Notes: a model not told the origin generated them from the letters alone. A stretch of 64,000 bases of DNA from Palsa-89 sp963824345 (GCA_963824345.1 CAWGOZ010000011.1:248001-312000); one strand, 5' to 3'. Positions 1 to 8,659 are shown, counted from the stretch's first letter. Made by a program: numbers and translations.

Positions 1-148
1 CGTTTTGAAGGGCCATCCAGCTGGTTACGACAGAAGCTGCCTCTGCGGTGCTCATGGGATCAGATTCATATCGCCGCGACGTGGCGATCCGCAAAAACGC
101 GAGAATCGTGAGCCAGGACAGTCCGATGTTTTCTCTACTTGACAACCT
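1..148 (-). pseudogene. VapC-type PIN toxin remnant, N-terminus missing
   Basis: Reading the minus strand directly after the antitoxin stop (149-151), the same frame continues open to the window edge. It encodes a stretch containing GLSWLTILAFLRIATSRR, which resembles the middle of VapC toxins of the PIN family. The roughly 50 N-terminal residues, including the first catalytic Asp (usually in an LxDxN-type motif), are absent, and there is no room for them. The rest of the gene lies left of base 1. The fragment has no convincing start (a TTG at 143-145 is the only candidate). I infer an internal deletion that removed the toxin's 5' end; family assignment rests on motif memory only. Confidence 0.55.
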
Positions 149-400
149 TCACTTGTAATTCGGACCCTCGACCTGTTCGATCAACTCCCAGACTTTGTCG
201 TAGCTTAAGCCGGGTTTGAGACCCATGGCTTTAGGCCTTATCTTAAAAGGCTTGTTGCCATTAGTTTTCTGGCGCGAAAGCAGTCCAACCCGCAAGGTCT
301 CGTTTACTGTTTCCTTGAATGATTTGCCGGACTTGCGCATCTCGGCTTAGAGCTTGGCGCGAACGTCTTCGTCCAAAGTGATGGTGGTTCTGGTGGGCAA
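149..400 (-). pseudogene. VapB-type antitoxin with internal stop codon
   Basis: From a possible TTG start at 398-400 the minus strand reads a ribbon-helix-helix-like N-terminus (RTTITLDEDVRAKL). It then meets an in-frame TAA at 347-349 and resumes with AEMRKSGKSFKETVNETL, exactly as VapB antitoxins continue. A shorter 63-residue protein starting at the ATG at 338-340 remains open, but it lacks the beta-strand that binds DNA. Next to it the cognate toxin is truncated, so the whole locus looks like a decayed type II toxin-antitoxin pair. A TAA rather than TGA, and the broken toxin, argue against recoding. A functional short form cannot be excluded. Confidence 0.6.
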
Positions 401-409
401 GTTTTTATC

Positions 410-1042
410 TTACCGCTGGGCGAGCCATGCCAGGAACAATCCGTCCGGCGCGACGTCTTCCCAATAGGAAATCGGCCGGCTGGAAACCTTGGAGCAGTGC
501 CGCCCGAGCAGCTTCTCCAGTTCCTTCCGGCCGAACCACTTCTCCCACTGGGGAGTCTTGAGCCGGCCCCACTGTTGCGAATTTTTGTCGATGATCACGA
601 TGCGGCCACCCGAGGAAACCACGCGGCACAGTTCCGCCACGGCCAGGGGGATGTCGACGGCGTGCTCCAGCGATTCGGTGGCATAAGCGCAGTGGAACGC
701 ACCCGTCGCGAACGGCAGCGCCGTCATGGATCCCGCGCAGGCGCCGACCCCCGCGGGTACGTGCCGCAGCATGGCTTCGGCCAAGTCGAGCCCTGCGATG
801 GACGCACGCGGATAGCGCTCGGCCAGCACACGCGCAAACCGCCCCTTACCGCACCCGGCGTCCAACACGCGCTTCCCGTTCAAGTCGCCGAGATATTCGA
901 GAATCAGTTGGACATGATAGATCCTGGGATCGATGGTGGATGGAAAATTCTCTTCATCGGCCGCCGCCGTATTGAAGTGCCGGATGATTTCCGACAAGGG
1001 AACCGCGGGCGCGGGTTTCACCAAGGGTCTCTTCCAGAACAT
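410..1042 (-). CDS. Class I SAM-dependent methyltransferase
   Basis: A 210-residue protein with a canonical class I methyltransferase motif I at residues 59-70 (VLDAGCGKGRFA). An acidic motif II end follows (GLDLAEAML), then the EHAVDIPLAVAELCRVVSSGG region typical of the Methyltransf_11/25 group. The substrate cannot be predicted; such proteins methylate small molecules, lipids or quinones. Its ATG at 1040-1042 overlaps the stop of the upstream phosphofructokinase gene by one base (TGATG), so translation is probably coupled and both are on one transcript. No signal peptide or membrane segment is visible. Confidence 0.85.
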   Translation of the reverse strand: MFWKRPLVKPAPAVPLSEIIRHFNTAAADEENFPSTIDPRIYHVQLILEYLGDLNGKRVLDAGCGKGRFARVLAERYPRASIAGLDLAEAMLRHVPAGVGACAGSMTALPFATGAFHCAYATESLEHAVDIPLAVAELCRVVSSGGRIVIIDKNSQQWGRLKTPQWEKWFGRKELEKLLGRHCSKVSSRPISYWEDVAPDGLFLAWLAQR

Positions 1043-2226
1043 CAGCCGCGCGTGAGGAAAATCGGGAGTCCGGTTTTATTGGCGTAATTGGGACGATAGC
1101 GCTCCGTGTTGTACATGGTGGCGACGTCCACATGCCGCGGACCGAGCGCGGGATCGGGAATGGGCGCCATGGCGTAACGGCCGTCCACTAGGGCGGCCAT
1201 CAATCCGCTTTGGTCATCCAGCACCGCCTCCAGCGCCATGGTGCCGAACGTGGAAGCCACCAGCTTATCCACAAAATCGGGCACGCCGCTGCGCAGGTCG
1301 TAGGTCAAATCGCTGACGATGGTCTCCTCCGCTACGCGTTTTTTGATTTCGTCGCTCAAGGCCTCGCCGACGTTCTCCTTATGCCGATGGCCGTAAGCAT
1401 CGGCCTCACCATATTCGTGCACCTGGTAACCCTCCCACTCCGCGCCTTCGGAGAGAATCACCAAACAATAATTGCTTGGATTGTTTTTCTTGTCGGTCAT
1501 CAGGAGATCGATCAGTTTCTCCAGATTGACCTTATATTCGGGGATACAGCAGCGGATGGAAGCAACATACGCCGTATAGAGGGACGTAAAGCCGGCATCG
1601 CGCCCGAACACGCGAAAGATGCCGATGCGCTCGTGCGATCCGACGGTGGTTCTCTGGCGGGCGATGGCGTCGGTGGCGCGGGTGATGGCGGTGGAGAACC
1701 CGATGCAGTATTCGGTGTTGCGAACGTCGTTGTCCATGGTTTTGGGCACCGCAATCACCTTGACGCCGAAATTGTGCAGCTTCGCGGCGTAGCTCAACGT
1801 ATCGTCGCCGCCGATCGCGATCAAGGACGTCAGTCCCAAAGCCTCGATGTTCTTCAGCACCTGCTGGCTCAGGTCATAGACCGCGGATGTCTTGCCGTTT
1901 TTGGTGACCTCCTTCTCGGGGAAGGTCTGTCCCTTCAGAAAGTCCGGAAGGCGCGGCATTTTGGCTGGATTCGTCCGGCTGCTGTGCAGAACCGTGCCGC
2001 CATAACGGTCAATCGTGCGCGTATTCAGGCGCGTCAACGGCAGCACGTAGCGATTCTTGCTGGCGTCGTCCGCCAAATTGACGTGCGTGAGCCCTTCCCA
2101 GCCGCGCCGGATGCCCACCACTTCACAATTGTTCTCGGTAGCCCGGTAGGTAACTTCTTTGATGACCGAATTCAAGCCGGGGACATCGCCGCCTCCCGTC
2201 AAGATGCCAATGCGCTGACTCGCCAT
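1042..2226 (-). CDS. pfp: 6-phosphofructokinase, pyrophosphate-type
   Basis: A 394-residue phosphofructokinase catalysing fructose 6-phosphate phosphorylation in glycolysis. The donor-binding loop TGGGDVPG is at residues 10-17. The two positions that distinguish donor use read GGDDT (residues 139-143) and PKTMDND (161-167). An Asp after GGD and a Lys before TxDND are the known signature of PPi-dependent enzymes, whereas ATP enzymes have Gly at both. PPi use, and therefore reversibility, is inferred from that rule. Substrate-binding SHERIGIFRVFGRDAGF follows. The gene is translationally coupled to the downstream methyltransferase. It is longer than the 320-residue bacterial ATP-PfkA, as expected for the PPi clade. 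Confidence 0.92.
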   Translation of the reverse strand: MASQRIGILTGGGDVPGLNSVIKEVTYRATENNCEVVGIRRGWEGLTHVNLADDASKNRYVLPLTRLNTRTIDRYGGTVLHSSRTNPAKMPRLPDFLKGQTFPEKEVTKNGKTSAVYDLSQQVLKNIEALGLTSLIAIGGDDTLSYAAKLHNFGVKVIAVPKTMDNDVRNTEYCIGFSTAITRATDAIARQRTTVGSHERIGIFRVFGRDAGFTSLYTAYVASIRCCIPEYKVNLEKLIDLLMTDKKNNPSNYCLVILSEGAEWEGYQVHEYGEADAYGHRHKENVGEALSDEIKKRVAEETIVSDLTYDLRSGVPDFVDKLVASTFGTMALEAVLDDQSGLMAALVDGRYAMAPIPDPALGPRHVDVATMYNTERYRPNYANKTGLPIFLTRG

Positions 2227-2305
2227 GGCCTATTTTACTCCGTAGAAACTCAAACTCCCGCTCTGGTTCGAACCAAAGCGGGAGCGAGTACAGACAGGCG
2301 CTCGA

Positions 2306-2737
2306 TTATCGGCGTCCGCCGCCGCCGCGAGCAGCGCCACGGAATCCGCCGCCACCACCGCCGCGAACTGCGCCGCCACGGTATCCGCCACCGAACCCGC
2401 CATACCCACCACGGCCAGCGTAGCCGCGGCCAGCGTAGCCACGGCCGCCGTAGTAGCCTCCGCGGTATCCGCCCCAACCGCCGCCCCAGTAGCCGCCGTA
2501 GAATCCCAGACCACCGTAGTAGGGACCGTAGCCATAAGCGTACGGATACGCATATGGACCATAGTATCCGGGGTAAGCATAAGGATACGCGTAGCCATAG
2601 GGGTAACCCGGCACGCCCACTCCGATACCGACACCAAACCGCACAGCAGCATTCGCTTGAGGCGCGCCGACGAACAGCAGGGCGCCCGCCAATGCTAGTA
2701 TGGGGAGCCCAAGTTTACTGAACATTTTGTTAAGCAT
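2306..2737 (-). CDS. Secreted Gly/Tyr/Pro-rich low-complexity protein
   Basis: A 143-residue protein with a signal peptide (hydrophobic stretch LPILALAGALLFVGA, likely cut after ANA near residue 30). The mature part is almost wholly low complexity: first repeated Tyr-Gly/Ala-Tyr-Pro units, then Gly-Gly-Tyr and Arg-Gly repeats to the C-terminus. The start chosen is the ATG at 2735-2737, a few bases behind GGAAGGTGG; a GTG two codons earlier is also possible. Such Gly/Tyr-rich exported proteins may form surface or matrix material, but no function is established here. An overlapping frame rich in Ala/Thr is a shadow of the repeats. Confidence 0.7.
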   Translation of the reverse strand: MLNKMFSKLGLPILALAGALLFVGAPQANAAVRFGVGIGVGVPGYPYGYAYPYAYPGYYGPYAYPYAYGYGPYYGGLGFYGGYWGGGWGGYRGGYYGGRGYAGRGYAGRGGYGGFGGGYRGGAVRGGGGGGFRGAARGGGGRR

Positions 2738-2906
2738 ATCCACCTTCCGAGAGGCTAACTCCCATCGCCTCTACAACTACTTAGATGAACGGTGGCGGGT
2801 TCGCGTTGCATGGTTGGCCTACTTTAACAGATGGCTTGACTTTTCGCCAATTGTTCGCCTATGATGCCCAAGTACCCTTTTGATTCCCCCTCCAAGGACA
2901 CTCTCA

Positions 2907-3410
2907 ATGAAAATCAGCGAATCCCTTCTACCCGAATTCGACCAAGAGATGGCCAATACACGCAAGGTGCTGGAGCGCGTGCCTCTCAACAAGTCCGACT
3001 GGAAGCCTCACGCGAAATCGTCCAGTTTCGGTGCTCTGGCGGCTCACCTGGCCAATATGCCCGATTGGGCCGGTCTTACTCTGAACTCCGACTCGTTCGA
3101 CTACGCGCCCCCCGGGGCGCCGCCTTACGAAACGCCTAAATTCGCAACCACCGATCTATTGCTGGCGGCCTTCGATAAGAGCGTTGCGGAAGCGCGTTCC
3201 GCCCTGGCTGCGGCGGATGACAGCAAGATGCTGGCGCCCTGGTCTTTAATGGCCGGCGGGAAAACGGTGATGACCCTGCCCAGGGTCGCGGTGGTGCGCA
3301 GCTTCGTGATGAACCACAGCGTTCATCATCGCGCGCAACTCGGGGTCTACCTGCGATTGAACGACATCCCGGTTCCGGCCCTGTATGGACCGTCGGCGGA
3401 CGAAAGCTAG
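2907..3410 (+). CDS. DinB-like (DUF664-type) four-helix protein
   Basis: A 167-residue protein beginning MKISESLLPEFDQEMANTRK, with a Shine-Dalgarno AGGA before the ATG at 2907; a TTG nine codons upstream is less likely. The layout matches the DinB/YfiT metal-binding superfamily: a first helix, a conserved H in GALAAHLANM, and a C-terminal MNHSVHHRAQLGVYLRL segment whose His residues, with the first His, would coordinate a divalent metal. Members act as thiol transferases or damage-inducible proteins; the reaction here is unknown. It stands alone between a minus-strand gene and a convergent permease. Confidence 0.8.
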   Translation: MKISESLLPEFDQEMANTRKVLERVPLNKSDWKPHAKSSSFGALAAHLANMPDWAGLTLNSDSFDYAPPGAPPYETPKFATTDLLLAAFDKSVAEARSALAAADDSKMLAPWSLMAGGKTVMTLPRVAVVRSFVMNHSVHHRAQLGVYLRLNDIPVPALYGPSADES

Positions 3411-3422
3411 TCCGGAGGGATT

Positions 3423-4229
3423 CTACAGCACGTCGGCAAAGCCGCGTTTCAGATGCCGGAAGAAAAGTCCGCCGGCGACGAATGCCGTGACCGAGTAGGC
3501 GGCGAGGATGGCGAAATCGTGCAGGCTGGGAACGCGGTACGACAACAAGCGGTCACGATAGGCGCGCACCAGGAACGCCAGCGGATTCAGGTGCAGGATG
3601 AAGCGGAAGCGTTCCGGCATCTGCTGCTCGGTGATGAAGATGGGCGTCACCCAGAACCAGAAGACCAGAATGACGGAGAGCACTTGCGCGGTGTCGCGAA
3701 GATAGACCTGTAAGCTGGCCACGATCCAGCCGACACCGATCGAAAACAGGCCGACCAGCAGCATGTAGAACGGCAGCAGGAGCATCCACAGGCTGAAGTG
3801 CCCCATGGCGACGCCCAGGATTCCGATCAACGCGGCCACCACCAGCAAATGGCTGATCAGTGACGACAGAAAGATGGAGACCGGAACGATTTCGGCTGGA
3901 AACACCGTCTTGGTGATCAGGTTGGCGTTATCCAGCATCGAGGACGCCGAGCGCGTTACCGTGTCCTGGAACAGGAGCCACGGAAGAAATCCACAAAACA
4001 GGAACAGCGGATAGTTCTGCGTCGATTGGTTGGGCGGGACCTTCTGGTGCATGCACACTTGGAACACGAACACCCAGCTGACCAACTGCACCAGCGGCAG
4101 GATCAATCCCCACATCCAACCGGCGGTGGACCCGATGAAGCGCTGCTCGAAATCGCGGCGGACCATTTGCAGCAGCAGGGTGCGCCGGTGAATCAGGTTG
4201 CGGGCGAAGTGGCGTCCGGGAAGGGGCAT
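3423..4229 (-). CDS. ABC-2 type polysaccharide/polyol export permease
   Basis: A 268-residue integral membrane protein with about six transmembrane segments, of the Wzm/TagG ABC-2 permease family that exports O-antigen, teichoic acid or capsule precursors. Typical features are the amphipathic N-terminal segment RRDFEQRFIGSTAGWMWGLILPLVQL and the C-terminal LNPLAFLVRAYRDRLL. The ATPase partner (Wzt/TagH) and glycosyltransferases that normally sit next to it are not adjacent, so the permease is an orphan within this window. Its start abuts the divergent alcohol dehydrogenase gene. Confidence 0.85.
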   Translation of the reverse strand: MPLPGRHFARNLIHRRTLLLQMVRRDFEQRFIGSTAGWMWGLILPLVQLVSWVFVFQVCMHQKVPPNQSTQNYPLFLFCGFLPWLLFQDTVTRSASSMLDNANLITKTVFPAEIVPVSIFLSSLISHLLVVAALIGILGVAMGHFSLWMLLLPFYMLLVGLFSIGVGWIVASLQVYLRDTAQVLSVILVFWFWVTPIFITEQQMPERFRFILHLNPLAFLVRAYRDRLLSYRVPSLHDFAILAAYSVTAFVAGGLFFRHLKRGFADVL

Positions 4230-4258
4230 TGATAAGTTGCTACGACTCCCAGGTTACT

Positions 4259-5278
4259 ATGGTGCCGAAAGCGATGAAAGCGTGCATCCTTAATTCTCCC
4301 GCGCCGATCGAGAGCAATCCGCTGGAATACACGGACGTGGCGAAGCCAGCGCCGTCAGGAACTCAAGTTTTGGTGCGCGTGAACGCTTGCGGAGTTTGCC
4401 GGACGGATCTGCATGTGATCGAAGGCGAGCTGGCGCCGCAGAAGTCGCCGATCACGCCGGGCCATCAGGTGGTGGGTGTCATCGAAGCGGTGGGCGAGCA
4501 GGCGAAGCAACATGATATTGGGACGCGCGTCGGGATCGCCTGGCTGCATTCCACTGATGGCACCTGCGAATATTGCCGCGCGGGAAAAGAAAATCTTTGC
4601 AACCATCCTACGTTCACCGGCTGGACCGTGGACGGCGGTTACGCCGAGTACGCGCTGGCCGAAGAAAGCTTCGTCTATCCGATTCCGGAGGGCTTCGACG
4701 ATCTGAAAGCCGCGCCGCTGCTGTGCGCGGGCATCATCGGCTTCCGGGCGCTGCGGTTGTCCGCCATCCAGCGCGGCGGACGCCTGGGACTGTACGGATT
4801 CGGAGCGGCGGCTCACGTGGCGATTCAGGTTGCGCGGCACTGGGGCGCCGAAGTCTACGCCTGCACGCGCGATGAGCGGCACCAAAAACTCGCCCTGGAA
4901 TTGGGCGCTGTTTGGGCCGGCGGGACGGTGGCCGAACCGCCGCAGAAACTAGACAGCGCGATCATCTTCGCGCCCGCCGGGGAAATCGTGCCTGCGGCGT
5001 TGAAGGCTTTGCGCAAGGGCGGGACGCTGGCGCTGGGTGGGATCCACATGAGCGAGATTCCGCCGCTCGACTACGATCTGCTGTATGGGGAACGCGTGAT
5101 GCGCAGCGTGGCCAACAACACCCGGCAGGACGGGCACGATTTTCTGAAAGTGGCAGCCGAGATTCCCGTTCATATCGCGACGGAAGTCCTTCCGCTCGAC
5201 CAGGCCAACCGGGCGCTGAATGCGCTGAAGAACGACGCGATTCGCGGCGCGGCGGTTTTAAAGGTGACTAGTTCTTGA
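4259..5278 (+). CDS. Zinc-dependent alcohol dehydrogenase (MDR family)
   Basis: A medium-chain dehydrogenase/reductase of about 339 residues. The catalytic zinc ligands lie in NACGVCRTDLHVIEG and the GHQVVGVI segment (the usual GHExxG has Gln for Glu). Part of the structural zinc site is visible as CEYCRAGKENLC. The NAD(P)-binding Rossmann motif is present (LGLYGFGAAAHVAIQVA). It resembles the AdhA-type zinc-binding alcohol dehydrogenases; the substrate is unknown. The ATG at 4259 is preferred; another ATG five codons on (MKACIL) is also plausible. The 3' end overlaps the convergent transglycosylase gene by 11 bases. Confidence 0.88.
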   Translation: MVPKAMKACILNSPAPIESNPLEYTDVAKPAPSGTQVLVRVNACGVCRTDLHVIEGELAPQKSPITPGHQVVGVIEAVGEQAKQHDIGTRVGIAWLHSTDGTCEYCRAGKENLCNHPTFTGWTVDGGYAEYALAEESFVYPIPEGFDDLKAAPLLCAGIIGFRALRLSAIQRGGRLGLYGFGAAAHVAIQVARHWGAEVYACTRDERHQKLALELGAVWAGGTVAEPPQKLDSAIIFAPAGEIVPAALKALRKGGTLALGGIHMSEIPPLDYDLLYGERVMRSVANNTRQDGHDFLKVAAEIPVHIATEVLPLDQANRALNALKNDAIRGAAVLKVTSS

Positions 5279-7466
5279 CGGCGACCTTCTGGCCGTAGAG
5301 TTTGCGGTACACTTCGGCGTTGCGCAAAACGCTCTGCACATACGCGCGGGTTTCGTTGAAAGGAATGCTCTCGACGAATTCGGCGGGCTCGCGGAAGTTA
5401 CCGGAAGCCATCCACTTGGTCACGTGCGATTTGCCGGCGTTATAGGACGCCAACGTGGCTTCCCACTTGCCTTCCAGCTCGTCGGAAAGCTCCTTCAGGT
5501 AGTAGGTGCCCATCTTCAGATTGGTGTCGGGAGTGAACAACATCGCGGTGCGATAACGCGGAATTTTGAGTTTTCTGCTGAGCTGGCGGCCGGTGGCGGG
5601 CATCACTTGCGCGAGGCCGCGGGCGTTAGCCTTCGAGATCGCCTTCGGATTGAACTCCGACTCCTGCCGGATGAGCGCGGCCATCAGATAGGGATCGAGC
5701 GACTGCTCGCGGCAATATTCCTCGAGCGATTTGCGATACGGCAACGGGAAAGCCAGGCGCCAGAACCTGTCGGGCGCCGCATCCAGCGATAGCGCCAGAT
5801 AGCCGGGCGCGTAATGCTTGATGTAGCGGATGCCTTGATCGGGGGCATCGCGCTCGCTCGCGAGTTCGGCCAGCTCCAGCGCCATGATCTGCGGCTGCCC
5901 GTCGGCTTTGGCGCCGAAACGCAGCTCGCCTTCCGCAAAATCGTCCAGGCCGGCGACATCCAGCAAATGGGCGCGGGCGATGCGCTGCTTGGTCAGCGGA
6001 GTAGCGTCGAAGCTTTCCGGAGCACGCCGGTTGGCGAATTGAATTCCAGCCAGGAACTGCTCCGCGCCGGCTGATGGCATGGCGCCAGCGATGGACGGAG
6101 TCTCCAGGCGCTCGCGAGCGAGAATTGCGTAGTAATAGTTGGGATAAGCGTGGTTGATGAATTCGTAGTAGACGCGCGCCGCGGCCCAGCCGGATTTGGA
6201 TTCCTCGATCCGGCCCAGATAGTAGAGCGCTGGGCTCACTTGATCCGATGCAGGATAGCGGGTGAGATGCTCACGCAGCATGCCTTCGGCCTGGGCGGGA
6301 TCGTGCAAGTACGCAAACCAGGCGATTTTCCAGTGGCACGCCGCCGATTCCGGGTCCGCCGCGAAGGAATCCGAACAAGCGCGATAGAGCGGCTGCGCGA
6401 CGTCCGGCTGATCGTGCGCGGCGTAGTAGTTACCCGCCGAAATCAACGCTTCCATGCGCCAGTGCGATTGCGGGTACGATTGCCCGAGCTTCTGAAGCGT
6501 GGCGTTCATCTCGTCCAACCGGCTCAAGCGGCGCTGGGATTCGAGCAAGTAATAAAGACGCTCAGCCTCGGGCTCCGGCGCGCCGGCCTGGAAGGAGCTC
6601 AGATATTTGTAGGCCGATTCGTTTTCTCGACCCAAGTACGCAGCCGCTCCAATGCGAACCCGGGCCAGGTCGTAGTTCTCGCCGCTCAAGCGCGGCAGAA
6701 GCGCGGTGAGTTCCTTGCCGGCTCGTGTATAATCGCCTTCCATCTCGAGCTTCAGACCGCGAGCAAATAGCGCTTCGGGCGGAATGCCAGGAGAGCGGGC
6801 TAGAGCCGCTTCGGCATCGGCGGATTCCTTGGAAAGCGGATATTCGATATAGATTGTTTGATAATGCTGCGCGGCGGCCTCGGCATTGTTTTGCGCCTCA
6901 TAGGCCCGAGCAAGCAACAGCTCGGCTTGCGGAGCCGACAAATCCGCTAGATGCTGCTGGACCAGCGCGACGGCGTCTGCCGGATTGCCGCCCTGGAGAA
7001 ACGATTCGGCCTGGAGCAGAACCGCTTTCGTCACCAAGGGCGAGGCAGGCGTGGATTTCCATACCGGCTGCAAGGCTGACGAGGTATCGGCGAACTGGCG
7101 CAAGCCGGCTTCGGATACCGCGCTCAGATAGGCGGTGTAGTCGGCCAACTCCGGCAAACGCTTGACTGCCGCTTTCAGGTGGGCCAGCGCGTCTCCGAAC
7201 TGGCGCTCATCGGTCTCGGTCGCTCCCAGAAGCAAGAGCGCCAGCGCGCCGTTCTTATCGGCGCGGTGAGTTTCGGCGTACCGCAGCACGGCCGCGCGAG
7301 CGCCGGCATTGGCAGGAGTTTTGCGATACCGGTCCGCCAGCGCGTCCAGGGACTGCGCGGACAAAGCTCCAGCACAGAGCACGGTGCATATCCAAGCGCA
7401 CGCGGCTGCCCAAGCCAGCCTAGACCATCGGGCCGGGGTAATTATGACCCAACATTTCAGCATCAT
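5268..7466 (-). CDS. slt: Soluble-type lytic transglycosylase (Slt70-like)
   Basis: A 732-residue periplasmic murein hydrolase that cleaves the MurNAc-GlcNAc bond with formation of 1,6-anhydro-MurNAc. An N-terminal signal sequence (WAAACAWICTVLCAGALSAQ) precedes a long TPR-like alpha-superhelical region (about residues 40-560). The C-terminal SLT domain from about 583 carries the catalytic Glu in IRQESEFNP, the GLAQVMPATG motif and ASYNAG. The start overlaps the end of the upstream coiled-coil gene by 47 bases, so the two are probably co-transcribed. Confidence 0.9.
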   Translation of the reverse strand: MMLKCWVIITPARWSRLAWAAACAWICTVLCAGALSAQSLDALADRYRKTPANAGARAAVLRYAETHRADKNGALALLLLGATETDERQFGDALAHLKAAVKRLPELADYTAYLSAVSEAGLRQFADTSSALQPVWKSTPASPLVTKAVLLQAESFLQGGNPADAVALVQQHLADLSAPQAELLLARAYEAQNNAEAAAQHYQTIYIEYPLSKESADAEAALARSPGIPPEALFARGLKLEMEGDYTRAGKELTALLPRLSGENYDLARVRIGAAAYLGRENESAYKYLSSFQAGAPEPEAERLYYLLESQRRLSRLDEMNATLQKLGQSYPQSHWRMEALISAGNYYAAHDQPDVAQPLYRACSDSFAADPESAACHWKIAWFAYLHDPAQAEGMLREHLTRYPASDQVSPALYYLGRIEESKSGWAAARVYYEFINHAYPNYYYAILARERLETPSIAGAMPSAGAEQFLAGIQFANRRAPESFDATPLTKQRIARAHLLDVAGLDDFAEGELRFGAKADGQPQIMALELAELASERDAPDQGIRYIKHYAPGYLALSLDAAPDRFWRLAFPLPYRKSLEEYCREQSLDPYLMAALIRQESEFNPKAISKANARGLAQVMPATGRQLSRKLKIPRYRTAMLFTPDTNLKMGTYYLKELSDELEGKWEATLASYNAGKSHVTKWMASGNFREPAEFVESIPFNETRAYVQSVLRNAEVYRKLYGQKVAVKN

Positions 7467-8478
7467 CGTTTGCCAGCGTTCTCACCAGCTCGAGATGGAG
7501 ATAATCCACCATCGAGTCCGATGCATTCAAAAACTCACGGCGAAAAGCTTCGCGCGCCGAAAGGATCTCCTCTTTAAGAGACGTATATAGATCGTGCGCG
7601 GTGCGGCCATTCTTTACTTTTTCGGATTGATACAGCCGGATCTCGGCCACCTGGACACGCGCAAAGCGCTGGGCGCGCAGGTGGAGCTCCCGATCCTCGT
7701 GGCTAAGGGAAAACCATGAGAGAATCTCAGGCTTTTGCGAGGTAGGCGTAATGGAAACCAGTTCAACGGCCCCCGCGGCGGGGCTGCTTTCAGGCACAAT
7801 GCCGGCCGTCGCAACCAAAAGCTCCAGGGCGTCGATGTCCACTTCCCCGGAATCCGCGTACAGCACTGCCGCGACTCCTTGCCTCGTAACGATAGGAAAG
7901 AGGCAGCACCTGGTTTCTTCGGCCGGGCCCTGGCACAAATAAGAGGCCAGCGGCTCGGACAACTCGCTGCTGGTACGGATGGCGACCAGGGTGTCACGAG
8001 TCTCAACAGCGCTGGCGAACGCCGGCGCGGAATCCAGTGCAACGTCATCGGTGGGAGGGGATTGGTCGATATTTCGCGCAGCCTCGAAGTGCAGCTTGCG
8101 GTCGCGAATCAAGAACAGCGCCGCTCGTCCGCAAAAGCCGCGCGTGGCATCCACCAGCGTGTGGCTCCACTGGCCTTCGTTTTCAAAGTGCCGCAGACGG
8201 CGAGCGGTTTGGTTCAGTTTCTGGATGAGCTCGCGACGCGCGGCGTGCCCAGAGTGGACTGCTTCGCGCAGCCGAGCTTCGAGAGCATCCTGATATTCGG
8301 CTTCCAGGCGCGCCGCCAAGCCAGCGACGGTTTCCTCCAGAGCGCGCTCCATGCGCTCGGGCCATTGTGCTTCGAGCACATCACGAACGCGCTCGACATG
8401 CTCGCGCCAAGCCAGCGCCAACTGCTCCCGAACGATGTCGTTCGCATCGGCCAGGAGCTCGCTGGTGGCTTCATTCAT
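7420..8478 (-). CDS. Coiled-coil protein with GAF-like domain
   Basis: A 352-residue cytoplasmic protein. Residues 1-100 are Glu/Arg/Ala-rich and predicted coiled coil (REHVERVRDVLEAQWPERMERALEE). Residues 105-230 look like a GAF-type sensory fold (VDATRGFCGRAALFLIRDRKLHFEAARN through VLYADSGEVDIDALELLVATAG). A conserved-looking helical C-terminus follows (HEDRELHLRAQRFARVQVAEIRLY). No output domain was recognised. It lies directly upstream of, and overlaps, the lytic transglycosylase. The GAF assignment is from pattern only. Confidence 0.7.
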   Translation of the reverse strand: MNEATSELLADANDIVREQLALAWREHVERVRDVLEAQWPERMERALEETVAGLAARLEAEYQDALEARLREAVHSGHAARRELIQKLNQTARRLRHFENEGQWSHTLVDATRGFCGRAALFLIRDRKLHFEAARNIDQSPPTDDVALDSAPAFASAVETRDTLVAIRTSSELSEPLASYLCQGPAEETRCCLFPIVTRQGVAAVLYADSGEVDIDALELLVATAGIVPESSPAAGAVELVSITPTSQKPEILSWFSLSHEDRELHLRAQRFARVQVAEIRLYQSEKVKNGRTAHDLYTSLKEEILSAREAFRREFLNASDSMVDYLHLELVRTLANDDAEMLGHNYPGPMV

Positions 8479-8535
8479 TGGGAAACAGGGACCACTATTA
8501 TTGTATCGGACGCGTATGGCGGCGAACCGGCTTGG

Positions 8536-8643
8536 GGTACACGCGGCTTCAGCCGCGTTCTGACAACGTCGGGTCCGTCACTAGTTCGCAGGTGACGAAG
8601 TACGCCGAGCCCGGTCAAGAACGCGGCTTCAGCCGCGTGTACC
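8536..8643. repeat. REP-like paired hairpin element
   Basis: Two copies of ACGCGGCTTCAGCCGCGT (8541-8558 without the final T context, and 8621-8638) face each other. Each is a near-perfect palindrome with a GCGGC stem. Their flanks are inverted as well: GGTAC precedes the first copy and GTACC follows the second. Between them a further inverted pair, CGTCAC/GTGACG, sits at about 8576-8597. The whole block lies in the 180-base gap between two minus-strand genes. It has the architecture of a bacterial interspersed REP/BIME element; copies elsewhere in the genome would confirm it. Confidence 0.7.
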
Positions 8644-8659
8644 ATTGAGCCATTCCACT

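Noticed and set aside
347..349. Stop codon in the antitoxin as a recoding site like the TGA at 58525
   Set aside because: It is TAA, which is not used for selenocysteine, and the adjacent toxin is also broken.
1210..2721. Long plus-strand open frame (about 500 codons) opposite the phosphofructokinase and Gly/Tyr-rich genes
   Set aside because: Antisense shadow of two supported minus-strand genes; sequence is Arg/His-rich with no family resemblance.
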